64,000 nt of DNA from Azolla caroliniana (lineage: Eukaryota; Polypodiophyta). The notes beneath the pieces were generated by a model. It did not search any database and was not told the DNA's origin. It worked only from the letters and a program-made list of their open reading frames with translations. Of this stretch, positions 59,160 through 64,000 are shown one piece after another; position 1 is the first letter of the stretch; each line of letters starts with the position of its first letter. The translations under genes were made by a program, and so were the position numbers. The DNA is taken from contig JBHGNT010000004.1 of assembly GCA_043228905.1 (NCBI GenBank), positions 21,948,001-22,012,000 on the forward strand, written 5' to 3'.

Positions 59160-61570
59160 CTCCCCGCCGTATGCCCGATGTCCTCCGCTTGAGGAACGCC
59201 TGTAGTGGCCCGCTTGGCCTCCTTTGACCATTCATGTTGTCCTGATTGCCATCCCTTGTTGTTTCGCGTTGCCTTCGTCCTCTCGCCGCCACCTTCCTTC
59301 TTCATGGTCTTACGTCGCCACGTCGGCTCGAACCGCCATGGTCTCCGGAACGGTGTGGAGGATCCTTCTCTGGCCTTCTACGCGCTACCTCCGAACCACG
59401 CAACCCATCTTCGCGCTCGCCTTTCCGCTCCGGCACCTCCGTGTGCCGCATACACTTGTCCGTTGTTGGCATTGCCTGTGCCGTACTCTAGTTCATTACA
59501 CACCTTGTCGGCCCCTTTCCTGGCCAGATCGTGCATCGCCGCTCACCCGCATATCGATGTTCTCCGCATCCGAGGAACACCCCGTAGTAGCCCGCTTGGC
59601 CCTTCCCGTTTTCGTGCTGCTGCAACAGGTCCTGAGTCTTCCGCTTGCCGTCGTCCCCTCGCCCCCACCAGCTTGTCACCCCGGGCTTGCCGTGTCAGTC
59701 TTCGCTACTTGGACGGAGCTACCGAGATCTACGAAGCGAGTGTGGAGGATCCTCCTCCGGCCTCTCTTGACATCCCCTGACTCCGACACTGTGCAGTCCA
59801 CTAGGCACCCGTCACCTCGTTCCCGGCACCTCCCTTGTGCCGTCTTCTGCTTCCTTTGTTCGGCACCGCCCATGCCAAACACCGTCCCTTAGTCACGCTT
59901 CGATCAGGCCCATGATGGCCACTTGCGAGACTCATGTTCTGTCCTAGTTGTGCCTTTTCGGCCCGACACACCTCCCTGTGTTTGCCCTACTGGCTCCTTC
60001 CGCTATCGTAATCGGCTGGTAAGGGTTCCGCTCTTCGTCCGTCCCGTCTTACCGACCTTTGTCGATGCCGGGTCCCGTCCCTGGCCGCCACCTTCCTTCT
60101 CCCTCGGTCTTACGTTGCCACGTTGGACGAACAACCAAGGTCTCCAGAACCGGTGTGAAGATCCCATAGGACCGGTCTTCGTTTCGTTGCTTGCCGTAAT
60201 TCAGGGTGTCTTTGTTTGAGTCCCTCCCGGATTCTCCTCACGTCTTCCTTCTTTCACAAGTCGAGAGGGTGGCTCGCTCCACACCCTCTCCTGTGGTACC
60301 GACGTACCGTGTTCCCGGCCTCTTCGTAGGCCTGCTCTCTTCCTCCCTCCCGGAATGGTTTTACTGAAGTTCGCTCCGCCCGGTTCTCGTCCGGGTCCGT
60401 CCGTCTTTCTCAGGATTGTTGGGTCCCATTCTCCTGTTGCCACCTTCCTCTCCTATAGGACTCACGCCGGCTATCGGGCCGACCGTCGGGTCAGTGTAAG
60501 GAACTCCATAGGACCGGCTTCCATTCTCCTGTACTTCTCCCGAACTCGTCGTCGCTCTCCTTGCTGCGATCCTGCCTCCATCTTCCATCTCTTTCGGTCT
60601 TACGTTGCCCCATCGGCCGAACAATCGTAGTCTCTAGATAGGATGTGGCGTAACCGATTTCACAACGTCTTTCGGCAACTCGTCCGGGCCACCGCCCCCT
60701 TTAGTGGTGTCGGTGGATAGCATCCGCTCTGTGATCAATCAAGCCTCGCCTGAGCTTGATTCTCCAATATCCAGAGTTTCGGCTCCGATGCCGACCTTGC
60801 CAGACTCGTTCCGAACCTCTGATCACCCTCCTTCCATTCCCGACCTTCGCCCGGTCGGTCTTTCTCCCCATGTAAAAGAGGGCGGCTCGTCCCGCACCCT
60901 CTCCCGTATCAGCACCTTTATGACGAATCCGGCCCCGATCGAACAATCCACGACTGGATTACGCTCCACCCGTATCGGAGCGTCGCGTGGTTCGGTCCCC
61001 GGTCGGGCCGTTCCTTGGTCTCTTCGTCGCCTTTTTGCTGGCCATCTCCCATCCATCTTCGATGGCATCGTGCCAGGACTCGGTACCGCCATCCATCTCC
61101 TCGGTCTTACATGGGCATACAGGCCTAAATGCCGAGTTCTCCGGAATCGGGTCCGGGGGCTTTTGTCCGCTCCTTCCCCGCATCGTCTCGCCGGTGATTC
61201 TTGGTCTCTCGCCGCCGCCTTCCTCCTCTTGGGACTCAAGTGGGCACTCGGGCCCGACTGTCATCGTCTCAGGAGCAAGTGTGGGGAGACACAAAGAATC
61301 GCCCGTCCGTTTTACGCCCTTGTCCGTAGCCACCGGCTCTTCGTGGTCGGCGGTCGTCTCCTTACCGATCGCGCAAGCCCCGTCTGGGCTTGCTTCTCCA
61401 TTGACCGGGGTTTCGGGCTGACACGCCTGACACCGCTGGTTCCAATGTTCCGATCCCGCGATCGGTATCTCGGCCTCGTCCTTGGCCGTTCTATCTCCGC
61501 AAGTCGAGGGGGCGTTTTGTTCCGCACCCTTTCCCGTGGTACCGTGGTACCAATCTTCCGCCATCGCGCG
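59160..61570 (-). repeat. degenerate internal repeats of element 2
   Basis: On the plus strand 'ggtcttacgttgcca' is seen near 59,306, 60,108, 60,598 and, weaker, 59,698 and 61,101. 'gtgtggaggatcc'-like text recurs near 59,353, 59,741 and 60,154. 'gag.g.ggc.cg.tcc.caccctctccc' recurs near 60,254, 60,872 and 61,498, spaced about 620. 'ctccgc.t..gaggaac.cc..tagt.gcccgcttggcc' recurs near 59,180 and 59,560. The units are unequal, so several rounds of duplication and loss are likely. Confidence 0.65.
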
Positions 61571-62371
61571 GAGCAAGTCAGTCTCCTCAGTCTTGGCTTG
61601 CGGCCTCAATCTTTCCTCTTCCTCGAGCATCGCCTCGAGAGTTGCGTATGCCTCCACAATCCTGGCCCCAACGCCGACCCTTGCCGACTATCTTTGCCTT
61701 TCGGCCTCTTCCCGTTGTGATGGCACGCCGTCGCGCCCCTTCCTCTTATCCTTCTTGGCTCGCTCGTTATCTAGCCGTTGGCACACCCTTCCGACCTTCG
61801 ACCAGTCCTCCGTAAGCCCATTCGCTCCGTCGTCGTCTTCGAGCTCAATCCCGATGGCCTCCCGTTCCGCTCGGTCGATTGACCTGACGAACAATAGGAC
61901 TTTGTCCGCCCCCACCAAACCTTGTTCCCGCTCCGGAAGCCGAGCAAGCCATCACTCGAACTCTCGGAACGCCTTCGTTGCGCCCCGGTGGGTCTTTGCC
62001 GATGCTACCCACTGGTTGAAGTCATGCCGTCCCCGGCTCTTCCGCCGTCCTCCATATGCCTGCAGGAGCGCCTTTTCAAAGGCCTCCCACGAACTATGAG
62101 ATTCTCGGAGCTCCTTCACTTCCACGTGCATATGGACGGCGACAACCCGACAGAAGAACCCCAGCCTCAACGCTTCGTCCACGTCTCGTTCCTCCATTTC
62201 CGCGTTGTAGGCTTCCAAGTAAGATGGGACTTTGTCCCCGTTGAAACGGCCGACTCTTTCGACCACTCGCTCAACCGCTTGTTGCGTTGCTTCTCGCCTC
62301 ATCACCACTCGTGTCGACTCCAACACCACTTCGGCCACCATCTCCGCGAGGTCGTCGTCTTCCGATCCCAT
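60959..62371 (-). pseudogene. element 2 gag-like protein
   Basis: The ATG at 62,371 opens a frame similar to element 1 gag: 'VGRFNGDKVPSYLEAYNAEM' against 'IGRFSGKDATSYLASYRAEM', then 'VLLFVRSIDRAEREAIG' against 'VLLFVKSVDARDREQVG'. One minus-strand frame runs to 60,959, with TGA at 61,949-61,951 and a stop near 61,688. The second half is Glu-, Thr- and Pro-rich with scattered Cys pairs and no clear zinc knuckle. Gag would package the element RNA. Confidence 0.75.
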
Positions 62372-62386
62372 CCTCCATTGCCGCCC

Positions 62387-62404
62387 TTCACGTCAGGTTC
62401 ACCA
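62387..62404 (-). other. primer-binding site of element 2 (tRNA-Trp-like)
   Basis: The plus strand reads TTCACGTCAGGTTCACCA, one change from the element 1 site, again 4 bases from the LTR. Confidence 0.65.
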
Positions 62405-62408
62405 AATA

Positions 62409-63155
62409 TATCGCGTTGTTACGCGCGTGCGTGTAGAAAGGCGGGACCACGGGGGTCCTGGACTAGGGAGTGACGGAGCGCAGGAAGTAGTGCTTCACCC
62501 TTTCCGGGGCACCCCAAGAGCACACCGGAAGCAACCGAACGAGAGAGAGAGAGAGAGAGAGAGGGAGTGCACGCTTGACACCGACTCACACACACACACA
62601 CACGTCGTCCCGACTCACGCCCTTATGTGCAGGAACGCAAGAAAGGGGAAGCACCCGACACCAACAGAGACATGAATATACACAGACAGACGCAAATGTA
62701 TGTATTATAAGGGAAAGAATACAACCCCGGCTTCGAGCCGGACCAAGCTAGGGTAGGTTACAACAGCAGTCTGCAGCCAACCCGCCGTCCGGGGAGCTCT
62801 TGGGCTCGTCACGCAGAGCGGGGTCTTGCACAGGAGACCGAGCAGAAACAACCCTCTATAGTCCACCCACACCGCGAAGAAGAGGAAGAAGAAGTAGAAG
62901 AACTAACCCTAAATCTAACGGTATACCCTCTAACACAAAATGGGCAACCCTTCTACAAGGGACCATCCCTTCCTTTTATAGAACAAGGAGAGGGATGCGT
63001 TACAATGTGGGATAAATCCCGATTTACATGGGATTCTTCGCCCGACTTAACTCCTATTATTCACACAATTACACGAGGGTGAGTGCACATGGTGCACCCC
63101 GCCGATGTAGCCAATATTTCCCGGTTTCCGCCTCTAGCCGAAATTCTTCACGACA
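62409..63155 (-). repeat. 5' LTR of element 2
   Basis: Matches 58,149-58,909; ends TTCACGACA and is followed by ACGG. Confidence 0.9.
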
Positions 63156-63159
63156 ACGG

Positions 63160-63950
63160 TGTCGTGGTAATCCGCGTGTACGTGTAGGATCCAAGGCGGG
63201 ACCAGGGGGGTCTTGGACTAGGGAGGAGAGGAGAAGGAATAAGACACAAAATGGAAGCTTAGCTCAAGAGGAGAAGAGGAATAATAGCACATAAACATAG
63301 AATAGAATAAATGGAGGCAAGATACACCCACAAGACAAGAAAATCAACATGCTATATTAAGAGTTCACAAAAGTTTACAACCAAGGCCGCATAGGCCGCA
63401 CCAAAAACGACTACAAGAAAACCCTCACCCAATGAGCAAGTAAAGAAGTATAGTAAAACCCTAAAGGAAACCCTAAAATCGAATAGAACCCCTCGACCTA
63501 AGTGGTATACCTCTCTCACTCAGAATAGGCAACCCCAAATGAGCCCCCCTCGACCTCCTTTTATAGGAAAAAAGGCATGGGGTCGCTAATTTTGTCTTTA
63601 ATGCAAAAAAGGAATAAAATTCCTTAAATCACGTTGCACTATAAGACTAGATTTGAACCGTGATTCTATCTCTATAAATTCCTAGTCTGTCTTCCCTCTA
63701 CTTTTTACCTCTCCTCTCTCTTACGTTTTACATGAGCTCATTACTCATTCTACTCTATAAAGTGCACATCACATTTATGCCTCTACGAACTTCGTGGTGC
63801 AGCTTTAGCACCTTAGATTATTACCCTTCCCAATACATTTTGTTTACTTATTCTTATTACACAAATTTACAAGTGCATATGCAATGTTGCACATCCCCAT
63901 TTTATTTGTCCCTCTCGGTTTTCTCACCATAGCTAGAAATCTTCACGACA
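63160..63950 (-). mobile_element. third related solo LTR, abutting element 2
   Basis: 791 bp, from TGTCGTGG to TTCACGACA. It aligns with the element 2 LTR at its start ('aaggcgggacca.gggggtc.tggactaggga') but is AT-richer and diverged. A TATA-like sequence (tccttttatagg, plus strand) lies near 63,556-63,568. It is flanked by ACGG and ATGG. Confidence 0.88.
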
Positions 63951-64000
63951 ATGGTTTTAAGGCATCTTCCTACTGGTAAGAGCCCCGGTTGGGATGGCTT
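63951..64000 (+). pseudogene. LINE B reverse transcriptase, resumed
   Basis: After the 4-bp target copy the frame gives 'LPTGKSPGWDG', the conserved start of LINE reverse transcriptases ('KxPGxDG'). It continues directly from the codons before 58,149. The window ends here. Confidence 0.8.

Larger units (their letters stand above)
58149..63155 (-). mobile_element. LTR element 2: non-autonomous relative of element 1
   Basis: LTRs at 58,149-58,909 (761 bp) and 62,409-63,155 (747 bp) match closely, differing mainly in the GA and CA microsatellites and about 25 substitutions. The second begins TA instead of TG. It has the same polypurine tract as element 1 and the same tRNA-Trp-like primer site with one change, and ACGG on both sides. 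The 3.5-kb interior holds only a gag-like frame and degenerate repeats. No reverse transcriptase or integrase is seen, so it must have relied on a partner such as element 1. Confidence 0.9.

Noticed and set aside
59205-60630. Plus-strand open frames in element 2
   Set aside because: They are antisense to the gag-like frame and the repeats; length is explained by high GC.

Overview
This is plant nuclear DNA. Two intron-containing genes have their recognisable relatives in land plants: a large glutamine-rich protein of the Arabidopsis 'dentin sialophosphoprotein-like' family (about 25.3-34.55 kb) and an NAD+ carrier of the NDT type (about 43.35-50.5 kb). Splice sites are GT-AG, the carrier leader carries telo-box motifs, and most of the window is AT-rich transposon-derived or anonymous sequence with many microsatellites. 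The repeat load suggests a medium or large genome. A fern or lycophyte would fit, but nothing here proves the species.

Layout: 0.3-0.96 kb is a decayed LINE-type tail. 1.5-18.97 kb is one plant L1-type LINE (LINE A) bracketed by a perfect 17-bp target-site duplication and ending in an A-rich tail. Its ORF1 is split by a Ty3/Gypsy-type LTR retrotransposon (2,891-10,555, coded on the minus strand), which itself contains an inverted solo LTR of a related family (8,060-8,679). Downstream of its ORF2, LINE A carries about 3.9 kb of unusual cargo: tandem repeats, then intron-less decayed fragments of a starch branching enzyme, a Rab GDP-dissociation inhibitor (in scrambled order, partly duplicated) and a short piece resembling an NAT10-type RNA cytidine acetyltransferase.

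19-25 kb is anonymous AT-rich DNA ending in a 0.5-kb purine-strand tract and a GC-rich patch with a perfect hairpin, just upstream of the glutamine-rich gene. That gene is modelled here with six coding exons (2,206 residues, frame closes exactly). 34.6-43.3 kb is intergenic, with LINE fragments, a probable Copia-like solo LTR and short tandem duplications. The NDT-type carrier is modelled with nine coding exons (354 residues, frame closes exactly). 50.5-55 kb is intergenic, with a second diverged copy of the Copia-like LTR and a GA microsatellite.

55-64 kb is a second, badly decayed LINE (LINE B), interrupted by a non-autonomous LTR element (58,149-63,155) and, four bases further on, by a third related solo LTR (63,160-63,950). 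The LINE B reading frame resumes after both. The four LTR insertions (three elements in two LINEs plus the one nested inside) share TGTCG...CGACA ends, 4-bp target duplications with CG at positions 2-3, and, where visible, an 18-nt primer-binding site that looks like the 3' end of tRNA-Trp.

The strongest candidates for something new are the LINE with a mosaic of host-mRNA fragments in its 3' region, the side-by-side insertion of two related LTR elements at the same 4-bp target, and the 27-copy glutamine-rich repeat in the dentin-sialophosphoprotein-like gene.
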